Source: Deminuibacter soli (GTDB taxonomy: Bacteria > Bacteroidota > Bacteroidia > Chitinophagales > Chitinophagaceae). Taken from it: DNA of 64,000 nucleotides. How positions within the stretch are numbered: the stretch's first letter is position 1; every line of letters starts with the position of its first letter. A program made the position numbers and the translations under genes. A model generated the notes under the pieces. That model ran no database searches and was not told the origin of the DNA. It saw only the letters and a list, made by a program, of their open reading frames with translations. The DNA is taken from contig NZ_QTJU01000007.1 of NCBI RefSeq assembly GCF_003412455.1, forward strand, positions 62,001-126,000. Reading direction: 5' to 3'. Of the stretch, positions 45,193-54,200 are shown one piece after another.

Positions 45193-45381
45193 AGGTTGGC
45201 TTTCTTTATTCCGCAACAAATTCATGCCAATGATGATTTAACGGGCTACGTTTTTTGTTCACGCATTTGCGTTAAAATTAGCCGCCATCTTATTCCAGGG
45301 CGTTGTTTTCGCTTATTCATGCAACTGAGCTGCCTGCGGAACGGCTTTTGTACTAACCAGCACCGGAACCATTTCAATTGC

Positions 45382-46611
45382 ATGCGAATGAACAGATGTT
45401 TATACCTGCTGGCCTTGTTATTTTTGTTACACCCGGCTGCCTATGCATGGCAAATACGCGACAGTACACCGCCCAATGGCACTACCATGCCCGTTTTGCA
45501 CGATACAACACCTCCTAAAAAGAAAAGCTTTCATTTATTCGGGGCGCCTGTAAAAGGGCCTGACAAGGGGAATTTATTGGTCAACCCGTTTTTTCTGCCG
45601 GGTTATTCACCAGATATTCAATTCAGTCTGGCGGGCGGTGCTATCTTTTCTTTTAAAACCAATAAAAAAGACAGCCTGCTGCCGCGCTCGTCTGTGCCCA
45701 TTACTTTGACTTACTCTTCCATTAAATCATTCATCGCCAGCTCGGGGTGGACAACCTTCTGGATGCATGACAAGCTGCGCATCAATGCGCTGATACAATA
45801 CAAAGCATCGCGCGATGCCTATTACGGTGTGGGATACGAAAAGGCTATACACACCAAGTTTCCTGATTCAACCAATTTCTGGCGCAGCTTCTTTATAGCG
45901 CAGGTGCGACCGCTATGGAAATTGCGCAGGCACCTGTTTGCAGGCGTGAGCCTGGATTTTAACCAGAATGTGTTGTGGAAGATTAACAAGCATATGGCGC
46001 AGGATCCCTATTACCTGCAAGCCGGCCAGCACATTGTAAACACAGGCATCGGCGGCATATTAAGTTATGATTCGCGCGATTATCCGCAAAATGCTTACAG
46101 GGGCTTGTACAGTGCATTCATCTACACTTTTTACCGGAAAGCGTTTGGTGGCAATACGCATTTTGGTGCGCTGGATTTTGATACCCGTTATTACCTGCCC
46201 ATCGGGAACAGGAAGGGCCGCACGCTTGCGTTGAACTGGCGTTCCAGGTACGATTTCGGGCAGGCGCCTTTTACCTCCATGATCAGTCTTGGTACTTCCA
46301 ATGATTTGCGCGGGTTCCGGTTCGGGCAGTTCAGGGATTTTTTCCTGAACTATTTTATTTCGGAATACCGGCATAAATTCTATAAGCGCAATGGCGATCC
46401 GTCGCGCTTCGGATTCGTGGTATGGGGCGGTGCAGGTGCTATCGGCGGCAGTTTTGGTCAATCCCTGTTTACCCGTGCCCTGCCTGATTTTGGGGTGGGT
46501 ATGCGCTTTGAAATACAGCCCAGGCTTAACCTGCGTATTGATTTCGGTTATGCGCCATCTGAAACCGGTAACCACAATGGTACTTACTTCAATTTTCTTG
46601 AAGCATTCTGA
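45382..46611 (+). CDS. Omp85/BamA-like surface antigen beta-barrel without POTRA
   Basis: A 409-residue outer-membrane barrel protein. After a signal peptide (MNRCLYLLALLFLLHPAAYA) and a short Pro-rich linker (TPPNGTTMPVLHDTTPP) the chain is a series of amphipathic strands. SYDSRDYPQNAYRGLY and the loop-6 motif RGFRFGQFRD (the RGF of Omp85 proteins) identify the bacterial surface antigen domain; the last residue is Phe, as is usual for barrel proteins. POTRA domains are absent, so it is not BamA itself but one of the short Omp85-like proteins common in Bacteroidota. Start taken at 45382 (45388 also possible). A strong terminator follows. Confidence 0.88.
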   Translation: MRMNRCLYLLALLFLLHPAAYAWQIRDSTPPNGTTMPVLHDTTPPKKKSFHLFGAPVKGPDKGNLLVNPFFLPGYSPDIQFSLAGGAIFSFKTNKKDSLLPRSSVPITLTYSSIKSFIASSGWTTFWMHDKLRINALIQYKASRDAYYGVGYEKAIHTKFPDSTNFWRSFFIAQVRPLWKLRRHLFAGVSLDFNQNVLWKINKHMAQDPYYLQAGQHIVNTGIGGILSYDSRDYPQNAYRGLYSAFIYTFYRKAFGGNTHFGALDFDTRYYLPIGNRKGRTLALNWRSRYDFGQAPFTSMISLGTSNDLRGFRFGQFRDFFLNYFISEYRHKFYKRNGDPSRFGFVVWGGAGAIGGSFGQSLFTRALPDFGVGMRFEIQPRLNLRIDFGYAPSETGNHNGTYFNFLEAF

Positions 46612-46646
46612 TGAAGTATTGTATAGCTTGAATAGGGCGCAAATAA

Positions 46647-46676
46647 AAACGCCTCCGCGGTGAAGCGGAGGCGTTT
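46647..46676. terminator. terminator between convergent genes
   Basis: Perfect 12-bp stem AAACGCCTCCGC (46647-46658) with 46665-46676, 6-base loop; the AAA/TTT base gives T-rich ends on both strands. Lies between the Omp85-like gene and the oxidoreductase gene. Confidence 0.88.
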
Positions 46677-46733
46677 CATAATATAGGCCCGTTCTCTATC
46701 AAACAATCAAACCAATAAGCCATACAGCCATTA

Positions 46734-48140
46734 TCAGCTGTTTTCCAGCTGCATTTTCTCCGGGTTCCAGAATACGATCTTTTTATTGAAATAGCTGTCA
46801 TTACAGGCCAGGGCTGGCGCTGCAGCCCTGAAGCCGAAGGTGGCATCTTCCACTATTTGTTTGCTGCCGCGGATGGCGTCGAAAAAGCGGGTGATATGGT
46901 CGAGGTGGTCGCTGTATCCGGGAGGCGCTTTAAAATCGATGTCATCCTTGTGCGGTGCACGTCGTTCGGCATCGGTATATTTCTGTTTGTAGGCGTCTGT
47001 CAGTTGCTGCTGCATGCTTTTGGGGTAGGTCATTACCGCATCATAACCGCCAAAGCCGGGTGCCTTGGGCATAATGCTGTGTTTTACAGTAAGGCCGTTG
47101 TATTTGATATCAATCACGCCTTCATCACCCACCAGGCGGATGGTTTCGCCGCCGCCTGTGCCGCTCACAAAATTTACCTGCAGGGTAAGCTGGAAGGCAG
47201 GGTGCGCAGCGGTATCGGGGTATTGCAGAATGCCGGTCATTACATCGGGCACATTACGGCCGTCTTTCCAGTAAGAGAGCTGGCCGCTGGCGTAGATCTT
47301 TTCAGGTCCTTTTGAACCTGTTATTACGTGTGTGCCGGAGAGCAGGTGTACAAACAGGTCGCCTGCCACGCCGGTGCCAAATTCCTTGTAGTTGCGCCAC
47401 CAGAAAAACTTCTTGGGATCGAAGGGTATTTTGTTCATGCCTTCCACATAACGGTTCCAGTCAACAGTATCCGGACTGGCATCGAGTGGCATGGTGTACT
47501 CCCAGGCACCGATGGCGTTCTGGCGGTCGTACACTGCATTTACCATATTCAGCTTGCCTATTTCGCCTGCCTGCAGCAGTTCCTGCGCCTTAGCGTAAAT
47601 GATGCTGCTTACGCGCTGGCTGCCTATCTGTATAATGCCCTTGCTGGCGAGCGAGGCATTTACCACATCCATTCCCTCGCTTATTTTGTGCACCATCGGC
47701 TTTTCGCAGTATACGGCCTTGCCGGCTTTCAGGGCTTCTTTGGTGATGCGTGCATGCCAGTGATCGCTGGTGGCAATGATCACGGCATCCACATCTTTAC
47801 GGCCCAGTATTTCCTGGTAGTTGCGGGTGGTGAATATTTTATCGCCGTAGAGTTCTTTGGCGTTGTCGAGGCGGCCATTGTACAGGTCGCACACGGCTAC
47901 CAGTTCAACGCCCGGCACTTTTAGCGCGGTGGCTGTATCACCATGCCCCTGGATGCCGAAGCCGATAACGGCAAGACGGATGGTGTCGTTGGGAGAAAAG
48001 CTTTTGTTGTAGCGGATCATACGTTCTTCAGCCTGTTCGCGGGCAGCGAAACTGCTGAGCGGGCCTGCGGCCATTAAAAGCGAAGTTGCGCCGATCTGTT
48101 GCAGAAAACGGCGCCGGGAAGCAGACGATAGTTTTGGCAT
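46734..48140 (-). CDS. Gfo/Idh/MocA-family oxidoreductase with Tat signal
   Basis: A 468-residue exported NAD(P)-dependent oxidoreductase. The N-terminus carries a twin-arginine signal (SRRRFLQQIGATSLLMAAG). The Rossmann fold has AVIGFGIQGHGDTA, then VAVCDLYNGRL, DAVIIATSDHWH and KAVYCEKPM, whose Glu-Lys-Pro is the family signature. The C-terminal half is the substrate domain. Tat-exported members in Bacteroidota often act on glycosides, for example by the oxidise-eliminate-reduce route of glycoside cleavage, but no partner is adjacent. Upstream DNA holds a 14-bp tandem repeat (48216-48279). Confidence 0.93.
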   Translation of the reverse strand: MPKLSSASRRRFLQQIGATSLLMAAGPLSSFAAREQAEERMIRYNKSFSPNDTIRLAVIGFGIQGHGDTATALKVPGVELVAVCDLYNGRLDNAKELYGDKIFTTRNYQEILGRKDVDAVIIATSDHWHARITKEALKAGKAVYCEKPMVHKISEGMDVVNASLASKGIIQIGSQRVSSIIYAKAQELLQAGEIGKLNMVNAVYDRQNAIGAWEYTMPLDASPDTVDWNRYVEGMNKIPFDPKKFFWWRNYKEFGTGVAGDLFVHLLSGTHVITGSKGPEKIYASGQLSYWKDGRNVPDVMTGILQYPDTAAHPAFQLTLQVNFVSGTGGGETIRLVGDEGVIDIKYNGLTVKHSIMPKAPGFGGYDAVMTYPKSMQQQLTDAYKQKYTDAERRAPHKDDIDFKAPPGYSDHLDHITRFFDAIRGSKQIVEDATFGFRAAAPALACNDSYFNKKIVFWNPEKMQLENS

Positions 48141-48215
48141 GCAAAGGTGTTTTTGAGAGGAAATGAATTTGTTTTTCTGAAGTTAAGCTGAAGGGGGGAA
48201 AGTTTCAAGTTTAAT

Positions 48216-48279
48216 GTTTGAAGTTTCGCGTTTGAAGTTTCGCGTTTGAAGTTTCGCGTTTGAGGTTTCGGGTTTGAGG
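48216..48279. repeat. 14-bp tandem repeat, about 4.6 units
   Basis: Units of GTTTGAAGTTTCGC start at 48216, 48230 and 48244, with a degenerate fourth unit from 48258 and a partial fifth. It lies about 75-140 bp upstream of the oxidoreductase start. An open frame through it on the - strand is repeat translation only. Confidence 0.85.
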
Positions 48280-48356
48280 TGTTCCCAGGTTTCAAAGTTC
48301 AAGTGTTCAATTGGAACAGTCCCGGCTTCATGCTATCCGGTTATCCCAAAAAAAAG

Positions 48357-48387
48357 AAAAGGCCCGGCCCCGGGGCCAGACCTTCTT
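48357..48387 (-). terminator. candidate terminator after osmC
   Basis: GC-rich stem AAGGCCCGGCCCC with GGGGCCAGACCTT (two mismatches), about 20 bp 3' of the OsmC stop, followed by TTTTC on the - strand. Confidence 0.6.
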
Positions 48388-48406
48388 ATATAACTGTACG
48401 GATATA

Positions 48407-48832
48407 TTAGCCTGCGTAGTTCACAGTTAAAGTGATGTTCACTGAAGCGAGGGCTTTTGACAGCGGGCAATTGGCTTTGGCGGCGTTGGCAAATTCAGTA
48501 AACTGTTCTTTGCTTACACCGGGGATAGCCGCTGCGGTTAATTCCAGGTGAATGTTGGTGATGCTTAAAGAGCTCATGTCAAACTCAACAGTAGCCACAG
48601 TGTCGAGGTCGCCGGGCGTAAAACCACCCTGGGTAAGTGCAGAGCTGGTTGCCATGGTAAAGCAGGCGGCATGCGCTGCGCCCAGCAATTCTTCGGGGTT
48701 GGTACCAACGCCGTCAGCAAAGCGGGTATTGAAAGAATATTGCGTTTTGTTCAGTACTGTGCTTGGTGTAGAAATTGTACCGCCGCCATTTTTAAGATCG
48801 CCGTTCCAATGTGCAGATGCTGTGCGTTTCAT
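48407..48832 (-). CDS. OsmC/Ohr-family peroxiredoxin
   Basis: A 141-residue OsmC-type peroxidase. The two catalytic cysteines are Cys57 (HAACFTM) and Cys122 (ANCPLSKAL), and the NPEELLGAAHAAC segment is diagnostic. These enzymes reduce organic hydroperoxides using dihydrolipoyl-type thiols. The N-terminal KRTASAHWNGDLKNGGGTIS is that of the OsmC rather than the Ohr branch. It stands alone with its own terminator candidate; upstream (48833-49121) there is a 289-bp gap with no gene except a terminator for the next operon. Confidence 0.94.
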   Translation of the reverse strand: MKRTASAHWNGDLKNGGGTISTPSTVLNKTQYSFNTRFADGVGTNPEELLGAAHAACFTMATSSALTQGGFTPGDLDTVATVEFDMSSLSITNIHLELTAAAIPGVSKEQFTEFANAAKANCPLSKALASVNITLTVNYAG

Positions 48833-49076
48833 TTGTGTAGTTTTTATGTTTGAATGTTTGTTTAACCTGGTATCAGCGTTGTAATAACAACCTGTTTGCG
48901 TTTTGGTTGTGTGATTTTTCTGTTACCGGGTCATTTTTGCTGCACAAAGGTATTGAGGCGGTAGCTGCCGGGAAATTGCCATTTTATCCTTTCTATGGTA
49001 CTTTTTTCCCCGGCTAACTGGTTATAAGTAAGTGCTGGAACAGGCAATAGTGAATGAGCGACAGTATGCACAAAAA

Positions 49077-49099
49077 AAGAGCACCGCATGGGTGCTCTT
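49077..49099 (-). terminator. intrinsic terminator of the 49122-49895 unit
   Basis: Perfect 9-bp stem (AAGAGCACC, 49077-49085, with 49091-49099), loop GCATG, followed on the - strand by seven T. Ends the transcript of the small protein gene. Confidence 0.88.
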
Positions 49100-49121
49100 G
49101 CTTTTTAGTTGTTGTATGCGA

Positions 49122-49292
49122 TTAGATGGCTCTCAGCATTTTCATGAAGAGATCGGCCTGTTCTTTTGTTTTAATGACTTTACCCAATGAAGAAGTGTTA
49201 CCGGATTTGCGGGTTACTTTAACCTTCCTGTTGCCGTGCAGCATGGCTGCTTCGGCGTGAAGTTTGGCTTCCTGTAATATTTTTTCTTTCAT
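49122..49292 (-). CDS. 56-residue protein, partner of the upstream gene
   Basis: A small, basic protein starting MKEKILQEAKLHAEAAML and ending LRAI. Two helices flank a basic GNRKVKVTRKSGNTSS turn-strand region, so it might bind nucleic acid or the upstream protein. It begins 42 bp after the stop of the 186-residue gene, in the same direction, and a strong terminator follows its stop codon, so the two are almost surely co-transcribed. I do not recognise a family. Its length is below common ORF cut-offs and it could be missed in automatic annotation. The two-gene arrangement resembles small toxin-antitoxin-like modules but this is inference only. Confidence 0.75.
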   Translation of the reverse strand: MKEKILQEAKLHAEAAMLHGNRKVKVTRKSGNTSSLGKVIKTKEQADLFMKMLRAI

Positions 49293-49334
49293 AGCTGTGT
49301 AAAATTAGTGGAATTTCGGTATTAAGGCAAAAAA

Positions 49335-49895
49335 TTATGGCTGTGGTTGTTTTGCTTTGAAAATGAAGTAATTATATAACCTTGGTGCAGTAACGGCTTC
49401 GCCTTTTTCGAGTACCACAGGTAACGCTAATATATCGCCATCTTCAAACTCAGGTTGGTCTTCGTGTGACCTGAAATAACGCACGTAATAGTTCACGCCA
49501 TAGATGTCAAAATATGAATGCAGGTAATCGAAGTTGTTTTGAATGCACCTGTAGTACAAGTAGGCCCGCGACATAGTAGAGCCATCGATACCGAGGTATT
49601 TTTTCGGATGCTTGTTTAAGAAGGACAGCCCTTCAAATACAACGGTGGAGAAAACTTTCGAATGATGCCGGTGCGGCAGTTTTACTTCGTCATCTATCTG
49701 GTCATTGGCGTCAACAGGGCCGAACGACAGGTTAAGCACGTCGGGCATAAACGGGTGTTCATCCATGCTGATGGTTATGCCAAGTGTAACCTTTTCGCCG
49801 TTTTTTAGTTCAGCTTCAAAAGTGCTGTAGTTGAGTTTATCTACCGGTTGTGCGGTATACTTCTCTTCAAAGTTGATTTTAATATTCAGTGCCAT
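49335..49895 (-). CDS. conserved protein of unknown function (DUF6934-like)
   Basis: A 186-residue soluble protein. Distinct segments are VLNLSFGPVDANDQIDDEV, SKVFSTVVFEGLSFLNKHP, GIDGSTMSRAYLYYRCI and FDYLHSYFDIYGVNYYV. This layout (a strand-rich N-terminus, the F-G-P-x-D segment, a helix with VxxTV, then GST-x-x-R-x-x-LY) resembles the DUF6934 family of Bacteroidota as I recall it; I could not search. The family is of unknown function. The 56-residue gene follows 42 bp later under one terminator. No membrane segment or signal peptide is seen. Confidence 0.7.
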   Translation of the reverse strand: MALNIKINFEEKYTAQPVDKLNYSTFEAELKNGEKVTLGITISMDEHPFMPDVLNLSFGPVDANDQIDDEVKLPHRHHSKVFSTVVFEGLSFLNKHPKKYLGIDGSTMSRAYLYYRCIQNNFDYLHSYFDIYGVNYYVRYFRSHEDQPEFEDGDILALPVVLEKGEAVTAPRLYNYFIFKAKQPQP

Positions 49896-50008
49896 GCTAT
49901 GGGTGTTTAATTGGTGCTGTTGTATATCGCCTTTCTGCTGGTTGGTGGTAAGAGTAAGGTTTGCAGTAAATCACACAGTTGCAGTTTGTTCATTTTATAC
50001 AGTGGCGC

Positions 50009-50030
50009 ATAAACGCAGGCGTGCGTTTAT
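50009..50030. promoter_or_regulatory. inverted repeat in the RND operon promoter
   Basis: Perfect 9-bp arms ATAAACGCA and TGCGTTTAT around GGCG, directly beside the 50032 palindrome and about 80 bp upstream of the adaptor gene. Could be an operator or a hairpin of the mRNA leader. Confidence 0.55.
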
Positions 50031-50031
50031 G

Positions 50032-50044
50032 TGTAACGGTTACA
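50032..50044. promoter_or_regulatory. palindromic site TGTAACGGTTACA
   Basis: Perfect 13-bp odd palindrome, 65 bp upstream of the RND adaptor start. Same arms as 40920 and 43072, with G instead of C in the centre. No sequence support beyond recurrence at three promoters. Confidence 0.6.
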
Positions 50045-50108
50045 TGAACTGCTACTTCCCTGGCTTTGGTAATTTCAGGGAACAAAATGAACCTGAGGGC
50101 ATTAATCT

Positions 50109-51209
50109 ATGCAACAAAGCACGTTTACTATGCATGTCATCTTCACCCGGGCAGCTGTCGTCTTTCGTTCCGGGTACATTGCTGCAGTGCTGGTTATACT
50201 GCAATCCTGCTCTTCGCCTGGTGGCAAGCAACACAACAATACAGATACCGGTTCTATTGCAATACCCGTAGTAGTAAGCCGTACGCAAAGCCTGCAGCAG
50301 GCGGGTGTGCTGGTACTCAGCGGTTCGGCAGAAGCCAATACCACCACCAATGCCAGTTTCTCCGTTAGCGGCAAAGCCACAACCGTAGTACCCAAAGAAG
50401 GGGATGCAATTGACAAAGGCGTACTGCTGGCTGCATTGGATGCTGCCAGTTATCAGTACAGCCTGGATGCTGCCAATGCAGAGCTGATGAAAGCAACCGA
50501 TGTGTTTAACCGTGCCACCATTATGAAAAACCGTGAAAGCCTTACGGAAGCGGACTACCAGAAAGCCACGGCTGCCCTGCAACAGGCGCAGGCACTGCAA
50601 AAGCAGGCCACAAAAGCCCTGCACGATACACGGCTGTATGCACCTGCATCGGGCATTGTTGCCAAACGTAATATAGAACCAGGTGAAAATGTAGCAATGG
50701 GTATTCCTGTTTTTACCATTGTATCTATACAGCCGGTTTATATAAAGGCCAATGTACCTGAAGCAGAGATTGCACGGGTGCACAAAGGGCAAACCGTGCA
50801 GGTAACTATTCCTGCATTGAACCGCCAGTTCAGCGGCACCATTACGGAGATAGGGGCAGTAGCTGATGCGGTATCGCGAGCCTATACCGTGAAGGTAACG
50901 GTGCCGAATAAAGAGCAGCAGATACGCGCCGGTATGATTGCCAATGCCACGCTGCAAACCAATGCCAGCAGCACCCGCACCATGTTGCCCGGCACGGCGG
51001 TGCTGCACGACCCTGATGGCACCTCGTTTTTATTTATTGCAGACAGTTTAAAGAAGCGGGCCTACAAGCGCAATGTATCTATAGGGCAGCTGGCCGGCAG
51101 TGAGGTAGAAATTACTTCCGGTCTTACCGGCAGCGAACTGATTGTAACCGGCGGCCAGCAAAAACTGCAGGATGGCGCCTTTATTGAATTTAAAGCACCG
51201 CATCCATGA
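50109..51209 (+). CDS. RND efflux periplasmic adaptor (membrane fusion protein)
   Basis: A 366-residue HlyD/AcrA-type adaptor, probably a lipoprotein: the signal region ends in VLVILQSCSS with Cys as acylation site. The barrel-sandwich halves flank a coiled-coil hairpin (DAANAELMKATDVFNRATIM, ADYQKATAALQQAQALQKQA, about residues 118-175), followed by DTRLYAPASGIVAKRNIEPG and the beta-barrel segment YIKANVPEAEIARVHKGQ. It overlaps the downstream permease start by four bases (ATGA). A later ATG at 50130 is possible. With the next two genes it forms the tripartite pump. Substrates (drugs, metals, solvents) cannot be told. Confidence 0.93.
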   Translation: MQQSTFTMHVIFTRAAVVFRSGYIAAVLVILQSCSSPGGKQHNNTDTGSIAIPVVVSRTQSLQQAGVLVLSGSAEANTTTNASFSVSGKATTVVPKEGDAIDKGVLLAALDAASYQYSLDAANAELMKATDVFNRATIMKNRESLTEADYQKATAALQQAQALQKQATKALHDTRLYAPASGIVAKRNIEPGENVAMGIPVFTIVSIQPVYIKANVPEAEIARVHKGQTVQVTIPALNRQFSGTITEIGAVADAVSRAYTVKVTVPNKEQQIRAGMIANATLQTNASSTRTMLPGTAVLHDPDGTSFLFIADSLKKRAYKRNVSIGQLAGSEVEITSGLTGSELIVTGGQQKLQDGAFIEFKAPHP

Positions 51210-54200
51210 ATCCTGTAAAAGCTTCGCTGCAATACCCGCAGGTAACCTTAACCGTGCTTACACTGGTGGTGTTGCTGGGTGTGTACTCGCTGCTTAATAT
51301 GCCGCGCAGGGAAGATCCTAAAATAACCATACGCACCGGCCTGGTGGTGGCGTTTTATCCCGGCGCCAATTCTTTGCAGGTAGAAGAGCAGGTGGCTAAA
51401 AAGCTGGAGCAATACCTGTTTCAGTATGAAGAGGTGCGTAAGGAGAAAACCTATTCCACTTCCCGCGATGGCGCTGTTATCATCAATGTAGAACTGGAAG
51501 AATGGGTGAAAGATCCGGATATCTTCTGGTCTAAACTGAAACATGACCTGCAGCTTGCCAAAATGCAGGATTTACCCAAGGGTGTAATCGGCCCTATTGT
51601 GAATACTGATTTTGGCGATACCATTGCCATGCTCATCAGCCTTGAATCGGACGAGCTTGGCTACAGTGAACTGAAGCATTACCTGCAAATGGCAGAAGAC
51701 CGTTTGCGTACCTTGAAAGCGGTGTCTAAGATAAAACGGTATGGCGAGCAGCCGGAGCAGATCACGGTTACGTCCAATTCATCAAGGCTGGCGCAGTATG
51801 GCATCAAATACCAGCAGGTAATGCTGGTGCTGCAATCGCAGAACGCCATTAGTGCAACAGGTGATATCAAAACAGGTGTTAACCAGGTGCCGCTGTATAC
51901 CACCGGTTATTTTGGAACAGAACAGCAGATTGCCAGCCAGATTGTTGGTGTATCGCCCAGTGGCGGTGTAGTGCGGCTGAGCGATGTGGCAGACATCAAA
52001 AGGGCATATGCAGAGCCCACCACGTATTACACCGTGAACGGCCATAAATCGATGATGCTGTCTGTTGAAATGCAGGAAGGCAATAACATTGTACAGTTTG
52101 GCAAAGATGTAAAAGCCATATTGGATCAGCTGCAGCAATACCTGCCATCGGGCGTTACCATCAATACCATCGTTAACCAGCCGCGTATTGTGCAGACAAG
52201 CGTGAATGATTTTATCCGGGAGTTTTTCCTGGCCATTGTTTCCGTGATCGTGGTAACCATACTGCTGCTGCCTTTGCGTATTGCGGCGGTGGCTGCCATG
52301 GCCATACCGGTAACCGTGGCGGTAACTTTTGCCATGCTGCATATGGTAGGCATAGAATTGCAGCAGGTATCGCTTGCCGCATTGATTGTAGTGCTGGGGA
52401 TGGTGGTGGATGATGCAATTGTGATTGCAGACAATTATGTAGAATTGCTTGATGAAGGCATAGACCGGCATACGGCTGCCTGGCGCAGTGCGGGCGACCT
52501 GGTGGTGCCGGTGCTTACGGCCACGGCAACCATTATCGCGGCATTTATGCCAATGATCATCCTGTCAGGCTCGGTAGGTGAGTTTATTTTTTCATTGCCG
52601 GTTACGGTATCCATTGCACTGGCTTCTTCCTTTGTAGTGGCCATGCTGTTAACGCCATATTTGTGCAGCCGTTTTATTAAAACCGGTTTGCACAAAGCCA
52701 AAGGCAAACCGGGCAAGCCGGCTAAAAAATCAGTGCTGGATTATATGCAGGATGGGTATGATAAGGCACTGGGCTGGTGCATGCGTTTCAAGGGCATAAC
52801 ACTGGCCGTGGGTCTTATATCAGTAATTGCAGGTGGTATGTTGTACTTTGCTTTAAAGCAGAAATTTTTTCCTGCAGCAGAACGCAACCAGTTTGTGGTA
52901 GAGCTATGGATGCCCACAGGCACCAGGCTTGATGAAACAAAAACGGCATTGAACCGACTGGTGAATGAAATAAGGCAAGACAAGCGTGTAACCAGCTATG
53001 CCAGCTTTGCAGGTACCAGTGCACCGCGTTTTTATTATAATTTTTCTCCCGAGCCGCCTGTAACCAATTTCGGGCAAATACTGGTAAATACCGAAACCAA
53101 TGAAGCAACCGGGGAAGTAGCCGCATCACTCGGCGAGCTTGTTACACAACTGGTGCCGGAGGGCAGGCCGCATGTACGTTTAATGCAGCAGGGCTCGTTG
53201 CTGCTGGCGCCGGTAGAAGTGCGCATTGTTGGTACAGAACTGCAGCCCATTAAGGAAATAGGAGAGCAGGTGCGCAGCCTGCTGGTGAAAACCAGCGGCA
53301 CCGATAATGTGCGCACCAATTTTATGGAAGACTATTACGGGGTAGATATTAACCTGAATGAAGAGGGCAACCGCCTTGGCTTTTCAACAGCTACTGTTGC
53401 CACCAGCACCTATATCGGCTTCAGCGGTTACCCGGTTACGACCATGTATGAAGGAGATAACCCGGTAAACATCGTGATGCGGCTGGATGAGAACAACCGC
53501 AGCAATTTTACGGAGCTGGCCAACACTTACGTAAGCTCGCCCATCACCGGCGCCAGTGTGCCCCTGCGGCAAATAGCCACTATTACACCACAGTGGGAAA
53601 CAGGGCGTATTGTACGCAGAAACGGGGTACGCACACTGAGTGTACTGAGCGAAGTGCAGGATGGTGCACTGGCATCTGAAATACTGAAAAAAGTAAAACC
53701 AGCCATTGCCCGCATTCCACTGCCACCGGGCTACCGCATTGAATATGGCGGTGAAGAAGAGAACCAGAAAGAAACATTCAGCCAAATGCTGGTTGCGCTG
53801 GGCATTAGCCTGCTGCTCATTTTCCTGATACTGCTGTTCCAGTTCCGCAACCTCCGGGAAACACTGGTGGTGATGACGGCTATACCGCTTAGTCTTTTCG
53901 GGGCATTGCTTGGCTTGATTATTACACATAATCCATTTGGTTTTACCTCGTTTATCGGTTTAATCAGTTTATCGGGCATCGTAGTGCGCAATGCCATTAT
54001 ACTGGTGGATTATACCAATGAACTTATTGCTGCGGGGAAAGACATTCCGAGTGCAGCTGCCGAAGCAGGCAAACGCAGGCTGCGCCCCATCTTTTTAACG
54101 GCCATGGCTGCGGCAATTGGTGTGCTGCCCATGATATTATCGGGATCGCCCATGTGGAGCCCGCTGGCCAGTGTATTGGCAATGGGGGTATTGTTTTCAA

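Noticed and set aside
45169-45381. 71-codon N-terminal extension of the Omp85-like gene
   Set aside because: A proper signal peptide begins at 45382/45388; the extension overlaps the start of the divergent gene.
48074-48295. Open frame of 73 codons on the - strand through the 14-bp repeat
   Set aside because: Its N-terminal half is only translation of the tandem repeat and its C-terminal half overlaps the oxidoreductase gene in another frame.
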